Source of the DNA: Camellia lanceoleosa
Lineage: Eukaryota; Streptophyta; Magnoliopsida; Ericales; Theaceae
Assembly: GCA_025200525.1 (NCBI GenBank)
Contig: CM045763.1
Coordinates: forward strand, 88,006,131 to 88,070,130
Direction: 5' to 3'
Length of the DNA: 64,000 nucleotides
The first letter of the stretch is position 1, and each line of letters opens with the position of its first letter. The notes below the pieces were generated by a model. It saw only the letters and a program-made list of their open reading frames with translations, was not told the DNA's origin and made no database searches. Below, in pieces: positions 1 to 10,940 of this stretch. A program made the translations under genes and the position numbers.

Positions 1-835
1 ATATACACAAAGGTCATATACATACTCAATCAACACATAATGTTAATGCATTCTTTCATCCGTCATACTGTATGACTTATCCACTTGATTAGTTCTAATT
101 TGCCTAATCATCATGCATTATCTACAACAATCAAAACTACTCTCCACCGGTAGCCCAAGCAAATATTTCTAAACAGGAAATAAAAGCTCCAACAGATAAA
201 ATAACAATGTTTTCCAAAAATGAGCGATTAATAAATCCAACTCCACCATTTCATAGTACAATGAATCAATTTCATTAATTCCAATTCAATTTCACACAAT
301 CCATAACTTTCCAAATTAATTATACCAATTAATTTATATACAAATTAGGGCTTTCTTCCCCAACCCTCAATATTAACCCATAGGTTTAAATATCAACAAC
401 CAACACCCAAATCATCATTTTGAGACCCAAAATAAAAGTTTAAGAATCCCAATAATAAACCCTCTATTATACCATTTTGAAACCCTAAGTCCCAAAATCA
501 ACCAACTTCAACACTTTACCAAAACAACCAAAAATCTAAGTCAAAGACCATAATAGTGAGTAGGAATCCCTACCTCCAAAGATGGAACCCAATGAAGAAG
601 ATGAAGAAAATGGAAATGCTCCAAATCGCAAATTTCTTGGATCAAAAGGTAGCCCTTGACGATTAACAACTTTTTTGTAAAGGCCAAAGATGAGCAAATC
701 ACTCCTACTAGATCAATACCTAGAGAGAAGGTCGAGTTCTAGAGTGAGAAGCTCTACAATAGTGTTTTTGGAAAAGTAGGAAAGAGAAGAGAATGTGAAA
801 AAGTGATTTAAAATGTCAAAATCACAGACTTTACT
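1..835. other. AT-rich non-coding sequence
   Basis: No supportable gene or complete element is visible. The stretch could be part of the same repeat as the palindrome cluster that follows it, because both look like LTR or UTR sequence, but neither boundary can be seen and the window cuts the left side. Confidence 0.4.
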
Positions 836-1100
836 TGATCGCTCGGCGGCCAAACCCCCGCTCGAGCGGCACTCACAGACTTCCGTTCGAGCGGCCAATC
901 CCCCGCTCGAGCGTCGGATGCACACTCCCAGTACTTTTGCAGACAGGTTCCCCGCTCGAGCGACCAACTCCCCGCTCGAGCGGCACACACAAACTCCCGT
1001 TCGAGCGGCCAATTCCTCCGCTCAAGCGTCCAACACTACACAGGAAATACTGGATTGGTGTATTCTCCGCTCGAGCGCCCAAATCTCCGCTCGAGCGGAC
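836..1100. repeat. Cluster of CTCGAG-centred palindromes
   Basis: About nine copies of a palindrome with consensus CCGCTCGAGCGG, spaced irregularly and often preceded by C or T runs. Three copies are perfect 12-mers; others vary in one arm (CCGTTCGAGCGG, CCGCTCGAGCGT). GC content jumps relative to the flanks. The overlapping open frames are by-products of the repeat and are not proposed as genes. A second cluster lies inside solo LTR E (41956-42114). The last unit in each place is followed by GGACA and then AAAATCTGGG, so the two loci are probably related. Confidence 0.8.
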
Positions 1101-1290
1101 AAACCAAAATCTGGGCAACTAGACTTGGTTCCTAAGCTCAACCAACCTGTTCGAAACCTTCCCTACACAACCTAAGACTCAAATATAGAGAGAGAAAGGG
1201 TGTAAATAAGATATACACAACAACCAATTCCACGGAGTCTAAGTCCGGATACAACAAATAAAGTAAAGGGGAACCGGGACCGCTATACAA

Positions 1291-1636
1291 TTGTGTTTGG
1301 ATGGATAAAGAAAAAAGAATGTGATTTCTCACTTATCTTATTTTGATAGAGTAAATAAAAGGAAAGAAAAGAAAGTGTTGTAATTCATTTTACCAAAATA
1401 ACCTTCCATATTAATAAGTTATTTTTTTTATAAGGGTAATTTTAATATTTTAGAAAACTTTCATTATACCCAATTCATTTCTCATCAAATCTCACAACTT
1501 TGGATGAAAACAAAACATAGGTTTGGTAAAAATCATTTTCTCATCATTTCTCACAATTTCTGACCTATTTAATCATTCAAACAAGTAAAGAAATTTCTTA
1601 TTCTTACTATTTCTTTTCTTTTCGCACCGAACACCT
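1291..1636. mobile_element. MITE-like inverted-repeat element
   Basis: The left end reads TTGTGTTTGGATGGATAAAG and the right end, on the other strand, reads AGGTGTTCGGTGCGAAAAG. These give imperfect terminal inverted repeats of about 20 bp around a T- and A-rich 350-bp body with no coding capacity. No convincing target-site duplication was found, so family and exact ends are uncertain. Confidence 0.4.
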
Positions 1637-1882
1637 AACTGAATGCTAATTCATTAAACATGCATTCATGTAAAAAAGGTCGGTTGTAAAGTTTTTTTTT
1701 TTTGTGTTTAATTTGCTTAATTAAATAAGCAGGTTTCTTTTAAACAAACCCCTCTATCCTGATTATTATCATTATTATTATTATTATTATTAATTTTTTC
1801 AATCCTTACTGACCACACCAAAATATTAGAGCCGGTCTCCCTGTCCACATTATGTACTGGATAGTTCACTTGGACTTCTGGG

Positions 1883-2505
1883 TAAGGCTGCAAATGGATA
1901 TAGCCGTTTGTAAATAAGTTTAACCACAGTTTGGTAAGGGCTCATTTGAACTCAATTTGCTAATTTTTTTTTTTTTTTTGGGTTCGTTTGAGTCCAAGCT
2001 CATTAAAATCTTAATAAATAAGCACAACACACTAAAGCTCACCTCGTTAGCTGACTCGTTTAATATTTATTATTTATATATTAAATAATGTATAAAAATA
2101 TGTATAAAAAATAAAATAAATATGTTATTTATATATTTAAAAAATATAAATGTAAATAATAACTAACTATAGATAATACTTTACATAATAGTGGTAGTAA
2201 ATATTATTATTTTAATAAAATATTGATTTTTCTTTTAATATGCTTATATATTCTATATATAATTGTATAATCAAAATTTCAATTGTAACTTTAATCTCAT
2301 ATGAAAATATGAATTAATTTTTTTGACTCATTAAGGCTTGTGAACAAGCTCGAGTTCAAGTCAAGCTTAAACCAACTCGGCTTGAGCTTGGTTCATTAAA
2401 TTTTTATTGAGTTCGAACTTAAACTCGAACTCGAACTCATTAAAATCTTAATAAAGAAGTTCAAACATTTTAAAACTCGACTCGGCCCGTTTGCAATTCT
2501 ACTTG
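1883..2505. mobile_element. Inverted-repeat element with CTCGAACTC words
   Basis: The ends TGCAAATGGATATAGCC and, on the opposite strand, TGCAAACGGGCCGAG are imperfect inverted repeats. The interior carries repeated words of the CTCGAGTTC/CTCGAACTC type and a very AT-rich core, without open frames of note. This resembles common plant non-autonomous DNA elements, but no target duplication was identified. Confidence 0.4.
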
Positions 2506-2761
2506 TGAGCTTCCCTATGAGCTTCACTCTAATGGTTTTGATTTGTTCATATTTTGGGTTCGTTTGGGAAGTGGGTTGGCTTTTTTATTTTTTGGCTTTT
2601 TAGCTATTTTAGCCTTAGGCTAAAAAGCCTTGTTTAAGATTTTTTTTAGTTTTTTTAACTTTTGTGAGAGAAAAAATGTAATGATTATAGGTTTGATATG
2701 ATGTTTTTTCTTATTGGATTAAAAAGCCGAATAATCCTTTGCAGCTCGAAATTTGTTTGGC

Positions 2762-2982
2762 CCGAGTGGCTTGACTGTCCAAAACGATGTCGTTTTGGAC
2801 AACTTTTTTTTTTTTTTTTCTCTTACATTCTGAAACATAGGGAGAAAGAGAGAGGAAGAGAAAGAGAAAGAGAGAGAAGAGAGAGGAAGAGGAAACGGAG
2901 AGAAGACCATCACCGGCGCCATCAATGACGCCATCATCAACAGATCTGTGTATGTCTCTTTATCTGCGTGTGTGTGTGTGTA

Positions 2983-3013
<31 letters not shown>

Positions 3014-3325
3014 ATTTGTATGTGTATAGATCTCTCTCTCTCTATCTATATATATTGATGATGATGTGTATAGATCTATCTCTCTCTCTCTCTCTCTCTC
3101 TCTGTTCTGTTTGTTGTTGTTGTTGTTGATGATGATGATGATATACTCTCTTTCTCTCTCACACAACTCCTTCTCTCCTTCTCCTCCTCTTCATTCTTCT
3201 TCTTCTTATTCTTCTTCTTCTTCTTCTTCCTCCTCTTCATCTGCAGAGAGAAAAGGAGAAAAAAAAAAAAAAAAAACTGCCCAAAACGACGTCGTTTTGG
3301 GCAGTCGAGCCACTTGGGTCAAAAT
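2762..3325. repeat. Inner inverted repeat bearing AAAACGACGTCGTTTT palindromes
   Basis: Two arms of about 45 bp face each other around a microsatellite-filled loop. Each arm contains a near-perfect palindrome: AAAACGATGTCGTTTT at about 2780 and AAAACGACGTCGTTTT at about 3283. They are flanked by GAGTGGCTTGACTG on the left and, on the opposite strand, AGTGGCTCGACTG on the right. The loop carries GA, CT, TGT/TGA and CTT runs. The open frames here are low-complexity Ser/Arg/Glu strings and are not credible genes. Confidence 0.7.
2838..3236. repeat. Compound microsatellites (GA, CT, CTT)
   Basis: Runs of GAGA, GTGT, CTCT (near 2985-3015, 3030-3043 and 3078-3104), TTG/ATG triplets and CTT/TCC triplets follow one another. 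These explain all the apparent open frames in this stretch on both strands. Confidence 0.9.
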
Positions 3326-3424
3326 CAATTCGAGTTACAAAACAGAACTGTAAAAAGCCTATTTTGTTTTTATGTGGCTATTTTAGCTAAAACCTCCTGA
3401 GGCTTAAACTTCCCAAATGAGCAC

Positions 3425-3915
3425 TTTATAAGTTTTTATGTGTAGATAGACGATTAAAAAAAATTAAATTAATTTGCTAATTAAACTTATATTATTTCAT
3501 TACATTTGTTTTAAAACAAATAAGAAGTTTATTTTCAAAATTATTTTTACCTTCTAATTTAAAAAAAAAGAAAAAAGAAAAAGAAAAAAAAAAGATTCAT
3601 CTATTAATTTAGCCCCTCAATTCTATCTTCAATGATGTAGAATTACGGTGGCTAAAGATGAGAAAGAAGAGTGTAAGACTATTTTACATGAGTTTTAATC
3701 ACATCATTGACGGTGAAATTGGAGAACCTCAATTAAGGAATATAATAAGACTGTTAATATATATATATATATATATTTAAAAAGACAAATATAGTTACAA
3801 CTTACAATGATGGGATCAACATTTTCATAAATGATTTACAAAGTAACTTATAAATGAACAGATTATTGAATTATCATGATCTATACAATTCACATAGCTC
3901 TATTAAAATACAATC
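3425..3915. other. AT-rich spacer with a TA microsatellite
   Basis: Poly-A and AT-rich filler including a (TA)n run near 3757-3776. No gene or element boundary is visible here. Confidence 0.6.
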
Positions 3916-3929
3916 AAATTAGTGCATTA

Positions 3930-4257
3930 GTTATTTATTTATTTTTTTTGGATCAGCAAAAAAGAAATTTTATTAATGGAAAAGCATACGTAGTATGTAA
4001 AAGTACATCAATAAAGAGGAAGGTGCAAAAAGTATTACAGTGGTACATCAAGATCCCAACCAGGTTAGCACCAAGATTCACACCAAATCATCTACTAACA
4101 CTAACTCCAAGTTCCAAGTTGGTGAGTAACCAACATACAGAGCAAAACAGGTAAAACTCCAAAACAAACTGAAAAAATGCAGCCTATAGGATCTAACCAA
4201 ATGACAAATCACCCCTTTCAAACTATAATCTTCACCTAGTAAACAACAGCAGCAGCA
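3930..4257 (-). mobile_element. 5'-truncated LINE 3' end with 14-bp target duplication
   Basis: On the minus strand the sequence ends in an AATAAA-like region, then GCTGATCC and a poly-A tail (a T run at about 3941-3949 on the plus strand), which is the usual 3' end of plant L1-type LINEs. It is bracketed by a perfect 14-bp direct repeat, AAATTAGTGCATTA, at 3916-3929 and 4258-4271, as expected from target-primed reverse transcription. Only about 320 bp remain and no LINE protein domain is present. The sequence is related to the larger copy at 5653-6530. Confidence 0.75.
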
Positions 4258-4271
4258 AAATTAGTGCATTA

Positions 4272-4778
4272 CATGAATTATTAATTGACATAGCTCTACT
4301 AAAATACACACATATATAAAATATGATACACTCAAATTAGTGCCTTACATGAATTATTAATTGATACTTTATTAACTTATAATAATCCAGTATTCTCATG
4401 CAATATCTAACATTGTCTAGTGTCATAACATGGGCTTACAATTTAAAATAAAATAAAAAGATTCAACACAATAATGATATCACGCCATTGATACAATAAT
4501 CATAATCACAAGATTTCATTATAGTTTTATAAAAATTATATATATATGACAAGTAGAATTTTGGAAAAGAAGGTTATTTTTTTGAAATTAAATATTATAA
4601 AATTATATTATTACAATTATTGAATTAATCTGATTGTCAAAATGAGATGCATCTGATTATCAGAATAAGATGTATGATAAATTCTATGAATGCAAACTTT
4701 TGTTTATATTACAAGTAAAAGTGCACAAGCACTAGTAATAAAAAATTGAATTAAGCAAATGTGGAATGAAAAATGATT
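4272..4778. other. AT-rich non-coding spacer
   Basis: AT-rich filler with no supportable gene, RNA or element. Part of it (ATTAGTGC...ACATGAATTATTAATTGA) is repeated loosely within the stretch. Confidence 0.5.
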
Positions 4779-4920
4779 AAGAGTTTTAATTTTTGTGATT
4801 CAAATGGTTTAAAATTATCAAAACGACGTCGTTTTGACAATTTTGATGATATTTTGTACTCAAAACGATGTCGTTTTGACAAATTCGAGTCATTTAAGTC
4901 ACAAAAATTAGAACCCTCTA
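4779..4920. repeat. Small hairpin element with two AAAACGACGTCGTTTT palindromes
   Basis: Arms of about 55 bp are inverted: the left begins TTTTAATTTTTGTGATTCAA and the right, on the opposite strand, begins GTTCTAATTTTTGTGACTTAA. Each arm carries the same palindrome as the element at 2762-3325 (AAAACGACGTCGTTTT at about 4820, AAAACGATGTCGTTTT at about 4862). The size and structure suggest a tiny non-autonomous foldback element. No target duplication was resolved. Confidence 0.65.
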
Positions 4921-5652
4921 TCATTGCTGATGTAGAATATATGTATCATATCCTGTGATTCCTATGTACGATGATGGAGACGTGAAATCAACTTTCTTCT
5001 GGAAAATTATGCGCCGCCGTCGACTGGTGATGACACGAACAAGATCTGCAACCGTGTTTTATGGGGCGGCATTATTGAAATAAATACTACATTACACCAA
5101 CATAACATAAAATATATTTATTCATTTGAAAATGTTTCCACATGTAACTTGCGAGAGATCTTCAACAAAAACATGGAATGCATGACAAAGATGTTACACA
5201 ATTCTAATGTCAAATATTTGTTGGCTAGTGTTAGGCTAAGGGTCTCTTTTAGTATTTCACTTTTTATTTTTTTATGTTTTTTTTTAATATTATTTATTTC
5301 TAATTCGAGTTTCGCAATTTTTTATATTGTATTATAATTTTTTCAGATGATACATAGCGATCGCAAAAGTAACTTTATACTGGAGTGAAATATATAAATC
5401 TTTATATTCTTATACGTTTAATTTAAATTTTTATTTTATTTCTATTTTTTTATGTTTTTGTCTCGCCAAATTTGATTAGATGGATCAATCAATTCCTTAA
5501 CAATATCAAATTTGATTTTTGTGACAGCTTTATGTATCCGTAACTTGCCGGCAGTTGCGAAATGCTCTTAATCTCTTTTCTTTTCTTTCCATTTTCCTCT
5601 TTTCTTTTCTTTTTTTCTTTTTTTTTTTTGTGGTAGTTTAGCTTCTCTCAAG
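4921..5652. other. Non-coding spacer
   Basis: T-rich sequence with no gene or element that I can support. Short open frames here are low-complexity hydrophobic strings from T-rich runs. Confidence 0.5.
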
Positions 5653-6530
5653 TTTTTTTTGATCAGCGAAGAAAAGGGAACTTTATTGATGAAAACGAAT
5701 ATAGAAATACATCAATAGAGAAGAAGGGGAAGGGGAAAGGGAGTGCAAAGAGCATCATAGCGAAACAAAACAATCCCAACTAGGTTGGCACTGTTGAGAT
5801 CGCCCAATCATATGCTAGCACACCGCCAAGAGATGGTGAGTTGGTGAGTAACCAACCACAATCAACAAACCCAAACCAAAACCAAAACATAAACAACCAA
5901 AATCCAAAACATGCCAAAACAAACAGATAGAAACACAAAACCCAGCCAAAATACTACACAAACACAGCAATAAACCCTCTGCTGGAGCATCCAAACAGCA
6001 TACCAGACTGGGAAGAAGCAGACCATCAATCACTCCTACATTCAGCAGGCCTCTGCACTGCAGCATGAGCACCACAACTTACTATAAATGACCAGGGATA
6101 ATCCAATAATGCCTGTGATATTAGCATGCCTCAATCCTTACAAGTCTTGTTCTCAGCTTCCAGTTGGATTGTGTTCTGGATGGGAGACTCCAAAACAACC
6201 ATATAACACAAAACAGAAAGGCCTGAGAGTCCATCCAACCACAAACAGCAGTCATTAAGCCTCCAGCAGGAGCACCACCACCCAACAGGAGCCCAGAATC
6301 CTATTGCATACTTGAACCAGTAGCTGACCATAACAGATAAGAACCTTATCCAAAACCAAATTATAATGCATATTTGAACCTTATCCATCAGCCCAGAAAC
6401 ACACACATTCAACCACCAATAGCAGCCCATATACCAGCAGAAGCACCCCATGGCAGTCCAACATAGCAGACTACCAACATACTAGCATCAGACCCACAGC
6501 AACCCAGGATAACAACCATAACCCTGCCAG
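5653..6530 (-). mobile_element. LINE 3' region (minus strand), truncated
   Basis: The plus-strand start TTTTTTTTGATCAGCGAAG is the reverse complement of a LINE tail (CTTCGCTGATCAAAAAAAA). The next 200 bp match the smaller LINE tail at 3930-4257 in order: the CATCAATA motif, CCCAACTAGGTTGGCAC and GGTGAGTTGGTGAGTAACCAAC. The remaining 600 bp read on the minus strand as G/T-rich 3' UTR-like sequence. The minus-strand open frames, rich in Trp, Cys and Leu, show no reverse-transcriptase motif. The 5' limit near 6530 is approximate and no target duplication was found. Confidence 0.6.
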
Positions 6531-6546
6531 AAGTGATTAGGCTTAC

Positions 6547-6846
6547 TAGGCCTATTTGGGATTGATTTTGTTAATCCGAACTGTTAATTTTTTTGAACAC
6601 TTTTGAGTATGCAAAAAATCAAGATAATTAGATTTCGGTAACTATTTGTTTAAATCAAATTTGTATTAGAAAAATAGGCGATTATTCTTAAAATTATATT
6701 TATTGTCTTTTTTTTAAAAACAAATATAATTCAAATATATAAGTACAAATCTAATTATTTTGATTTTTTTTATGAATATTCTATTTAACAAGTTTTGAAA
6801 AGTAAACAATCCATATCACCAAAATGGATTCTAAAATGAGCCTATG
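6547..6846. mobile_element. MITE-like element
   Basis: The left end TAGGCCTATTTGGGATTGAT and the opposite-strand right end TAGGCTCATTTTAGAATCCA form imperfect terminal inverted repeats around about 300 bp of AT-rich sequence, which itself has internal symmetry (AAATCAAATTTG / ATATAATTCAAATAT). Family and target duplication are not resolved. Confidence 0.45.
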
Positions 6847-8998
6847 AAATCGAAACCCTCTTTGAAATTATAACATCAACTTGAGAGATGCCAAACTGTT
6901 TTTCCTTTCAAAAGGTAAGATTATATTGAAAAGATCAATTTGGTCAAAGACCTACAATGAGAGATACCCCAAATATGCCCGTTTGCATTTGGTCCAAAAA
7001 AAAAAAAAAATGAGCCCGTTATCACCACCTCAAGTAAGACTAATTTTTTTTTTTTTTAATATGATTGAGATTTAATTTTATCTTCTAAATCCCAAACCCT
7101 AATCCTACAAAATAAAATAAAATAAAATAAGTAAAATAAAAAAACAATCACTTTTGGAAATCCAAACTTTAAAAGGGGACTAATTTTTACTTGGTTCAAC
7201 TACAAACAGTCTACATTCTGGGGTAAGTAGTCATTTCCTATTACGAATGATTATATTGTTTGGGTTCAAAAGAGTTATCTCAAGTTCCATTTCGATGATT
7301 TGTTTGGTTCACTTTGTAGTCCTCAATTTGTAGATCATTAATGAAAAAAATCAAATTAATTTTTTGAAACATCATAATTTTATTAAATTTGTCTTAAAAA
7401 AATAAACGAAAAGTATAACTTTATTAAGAAGTATATATTTTTATAGCCATTTTAATAAATGAGGTATTGCTATTTCATAATAAATTTTGTAATGCTAATC
7501 ACAAACATAAATATTAATTAATCAATTCATTTTTTTTCCCATCTTAAAATTTTTTGGGGAATTTACAAAAAAAAACAAAACAAAAAAACACAAAGTTTGA
7601 TTCTTGTAATGATTTAAACTCTTAATTTTTAATATTTCAATTTACAACTTACAATTTGAATTTTATAACAATTTGAATCTCTCGTCTATCTCTGTTAAAA
7701 AAACACAAATAAAAATCAATAAATTTGTTATTTTACTCACCATAATTATACATACATTATGTACATATACTTTCCTTCCTCCCCAACCAATACGTCCTCC
7801 GCAACAACCTTACCACCACCACCACCACCACCACCAGTGCCAACTCTTACCACCAGTCAATGCCATGAGCGTAGTGATTTTTTATTTATCGAAAGTATTA
7901 TGTAAAAATAATTATATGATATTTTAAGATTACTTAATAATTTTTCAACGGTGTACACAGTCTATATTCGTGTTTTTAAATCTTTATGTAAGAATAAGGA
8001 TATGATGGAACATATTTTTATTTCGTGCTTGCAGAAATATAAGCAAAAATAGAATCAAACAGCCCCCCTCCCCCTCTACAGAGATCATTTTGACTTTTAA
8101 GCCTAAACTGGTGCTTGGTCAGGATCATTCATCATCCTCCACACTTTTTATCTCTTTTTTTGATACCCAAATTTTTTTTTAAAATAAAATAAATCTAATT
8201 ATTGAAGACTATAAATAGCTAATTTTCTTATAATAATTATAAAAATCAGTGGTACGTAGTTAGCGTAGAACATGGAGATTACAAGTTGTCTCTTTTTTCT
8301 TTTTGAAGCACAACTCTTGCTAATGTGTTGCAGATAAACATAGTTAAATTATATATTATGTGGACATTGACACATAGTTGATTAGTATTGTGTCGTACGT
8401 GGCCAATTTGAGTGGGCCAATGGAGGCTGTTCTGGGTTAGGATTTTTCATTTGCAAATAAGTCAATATATGATTCCATTTTGTTTTTTATGGAGAAACTG
8501 AATTGATAGGAGCTCGGTACATGTTGGTGATCTCACCCCATGGTTAGAGATTGGTCTTCTTCGTTTTTATTTATTGGGTTATTAACAAGCACCTTAGCTA
8601 CACCATAATTGTAGGCTATGACAGAGCCATGTTGGGTCCAGGACGGCACCCCTTCTCAATTTTTAATTTTGCTAAAAAATTCTTACAATTTATTAATTTA
8701 AATGTTTAATTTTACTAAGATCATCTCTTATAAATTTTATATCATTTTTATCTATTTTTTCTTCTTCTACCCATCTCAATCTCTTTTCTTTCTTTTTTTC
8801 TTTCTTTTTTATTTTATTTTATTATTTTTTGTGTGTGTATATCTTAGTGTAATCTTGTTGTCATATTTATGAAAATATGTGATCACATTTTAAATTATGA
8901 TGATAATCATGTTAAGAAAATTATGATGATAGTTATTAACTTTGTGAATATAGATGCTTAGTTTGTAATGTGCAGGAGATAATTTGATACAATTACTC
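6847..8998. other. AT-rich intergenic sequence
   Basis: No gene, RNA or complete element is recognised over 2.1 kb. It holds poly-A runs, an AAAAT pentanucleotide run near 7110-7130, a CAC/ACC triplet run at about 7808-7836 (which produces a His-rich spurious frame) and a pyrimidine stretch near 8760-8830. Confidence 0.5.
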
Positions 8999-9021
8999 TA
9001 AGCCTCCGTTTGGGAAGGTAG

Positions 9022-9426
9022 TGATGAAATAACAAACTTTCTTTTTCATTGAATGAAATCTTCAATCCTTACACAGATGTTTACGCAGATATTTATAAAG
9101 GAAAATGTTTAACTAACTCTCTAACCATTGAATGAAATCTTCAATCCTTACACAGATGCCTACACAGATATTTATAAAGGAAAATGTTTAACTAACTCTC
9201 TAATATCTAACTAACTCTCTAACCACTAACTCACTAACAGATTCTAGAACTAATTCAGTTATAACAAAATTTGTTAGCAAGACATGCTTGTGAGATGCAG
9301 GGTATGACATATAGCTCTGTATAATGCTGTGATGCTTGATGATGTGGTTACTGAGACTGCACTGTGTGATCTTTATGAGCAGCTTGATCTTTATGAGCTT
9401 GATCAGTATAAGCTGATAGCTTATCA
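9022..9426 (-). repeat. 3' LTR of element A
   Basis: A 405-bp LTR running on the plus strand from TGATGAAATAAC to AGCTTATCA. It is closely similar to the right LTR. It contains a 79-bp tandem duplication (starts at 9047 and 9126), each copy carrying a TATAAAT word on the minus strand (9091-9097 and 9170-9176). Confidence 0.9.
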
Positions 9427-10940
9427 TCCCCCCTCCCCCCCCCCCGGCCCCCGCGCAAGCTGAAGGGGCAAGGAAGCACAAGCAGCTTGTCTTTGAGATA
9501 GTGAAACCGAGAGGAAGACAAAGGTTTTGTAAAAATATCGGTAATCTGATCAGAAGTAGAAATATACTTGAGAGCAATTTGCTTAGCAAGCACCTTTTCA
9601 CGGATAAAATGACAGTCAGTGTCGATATGCTTCGAGCGAGAGTGAAATACAGGGTTAGAAGCCAAGGCCATGGCAGAGAGATTGTCACACCAGAGGTTGG
9701 GAATAACAGGAGAAGAAATGTGCATATCTGTAAGAAGCTGCTGTAACCAAGTAATTTCGGCAGTGGCATGGGCAAGGGCTCGATACTCGGCCGCAGTAGA
9801 GGAACGAGAAACAGTTGGTTGTTTCTTGGCAGACCAAGAAATCAAGTTAGGACCGAGAAACACACAATTCCCAGAGGTTGATTTGCGATCAAGATAGTCA
9901 CCAGCCCAGTTGGCATCGAAAAAAGCATAAACAGAGAAAGGACCGGAGGTAAAGCGTAAACCATGATGAAGAGTACCTTTGATATAACGGAACAGCCGTT
10001 TAACTAACTGAAAATGACCATTGGTAGAAAGATGCATAAACTGGCAAGCCTGATTAATAGCCAAGGAAATATCTGGGCGAGTAAGGGTAAGATATTGTAG
10101 ACCACCAACAAGACTACGGTATAAAGAAGGGTTAGAAAAAGGAAGAGAATCATGAGAAGTAGAAGGAGGTTTGAGAGCCGAAGGAGTGAAACAAGGCTTA
10201 CAATTAGTGAGGCCAGCTTTGTGTAACAAGTCATTAGCATACTTAGCTTGAGAAAGGAAATAATAAGCATCGTGACATTCCACAGAGATGCCCAGAAAAT
10301 ATGAGACAGAACCCAAGTCTTTCATGGAAAACACTTGATGCATCTGAGTGATCAAATGAGAAACCAGAGATGAATTACTGCCAGTAACCAAGATATCATC
10401 AACATACACAACAAGAAGCAGGAGCCCAGCAGAGGAATGATGAACAAAGAGGGAAGGATCAGACTTGCTATTAGTAAAGCCCTGAGAAAGAATGAAAGAA
10501 GCAAATGTAGAATACCAAGCCCGAGGGGCTTGTTTGAGACCATATAAAGCCTTGTTCAATTTACACACTTGATTAGAAGATTGTATAAAACCAGGGGGTT
10601 GTAACATGTAAACCTCATCTTCTAATTTCCTGTGAAGGAATGCATTAGATATGTCTAATTGTTGAATAGGCCAGTAGTGATGAAGGGCCATACACAGAAG
10701 AATCCAAATGGTTGGGAGTTTAGCAACAGGACTGAACGTTTCTTGATAATCAATACCTTATTGTTGAAGGTATCCTTTAGCTACCAATCGAGCCTTATAG
10801 CGAGCCACAGACCCATCAGAGTTCCTTTTGATTTGAAAAACCCATTTACAACCAATGGCAACCTTGTGAGAAGGAAGAGAAACAAGGTCCTATGTATGTT
10901 GTTGTTGAAGAGCATGATACTCCTCTTGCATATCAGTAAC
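9348..10940 (-). pseudogene. Element A reverse transcriptase and RNase H
   Basis: The long open part (10691 down to 9348, 447 residues) begins within RT at the LDISNAFLH motif (residue about 12). It has the catalytic YVDD at about 96-99, then copia RNase H with acidic residues at about D259 (FFDANW), E302 (AAEYRAL) and D336 (LWCDN), and ends with FTKPLSS. Upstream, 10692-10940 still encodes the N-terminal RT region (KWVFQIKRNSDGSV, ARLVAKGY) but is cut by stops at 10941, near 10889 and near 10757, two of them where tryptophan is usual. The frame runs through the polypurine tract and about 80 bp into the 3' LTR, so the natural C-terminus has probably been lost. RT and RNase H would copy the element RNA into DNA in virus-like particles. 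Confidence 0.9.
9427..9452 (-). promoter_or_regulatory. Polypurine tract of element A
   Basis: On the minus strand this is a G-rich purine run directly next to the 3' LTR, the plus-strand priming site for reverse transcription. The pol frame remains open through it, giving a Gly/Arg-rich tail. Confidence 0.8.

Larger units (their letters stand above)
2556..3424. mobile_element. MITE-like element of the GTTTGGGAAGT family, copy 1
   Basis: The left end is GGGTTCGTTTGGGAAGTGGG and the right end on the other strand is GTGCTCATTTGGGAAG. Just inside both ends lies a TTTAGC(C/T)ATTTTAG-type sequence. Related ends occur at 9002/14332, 60699/62751 and 63472/63712, so this is a family. The flanks are TTT on both sides. 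This copy is much larger than the 240-bp form because its centre holds a second inverted repeat and long CT and CTT microsatellites. Confidence 0.55.

Noticed and set aside
713..1175. Several overlapping open frames on both strands with repeated LERSS/ARAA-like peptides
   Set aside because: They arise from the CTCGAG palindrome cluster, are open in many frames and both strands, and match no protein pattern.
2698..3353. Ser-rich, Arg/Glu-rich and Leu-rich open frames
   Set aside because: Direct translations of CT, GA and CTT microsatellites.
5815..6451. Two minus-strand frames rich in Trp, Cys and Leu that look like membrane proteins
   Set aside because: They lie in a LINE 3' region without any conserved domain; the composition reflects G/T-rich UTR sequence.
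9200..9775. A 191-residue minus-strand frame and a shorter plus-strand frame over the end of element A
   Set aside because: Shadow frames of the RNase H coding region and LTR; the true frame has all RNase H motifs.
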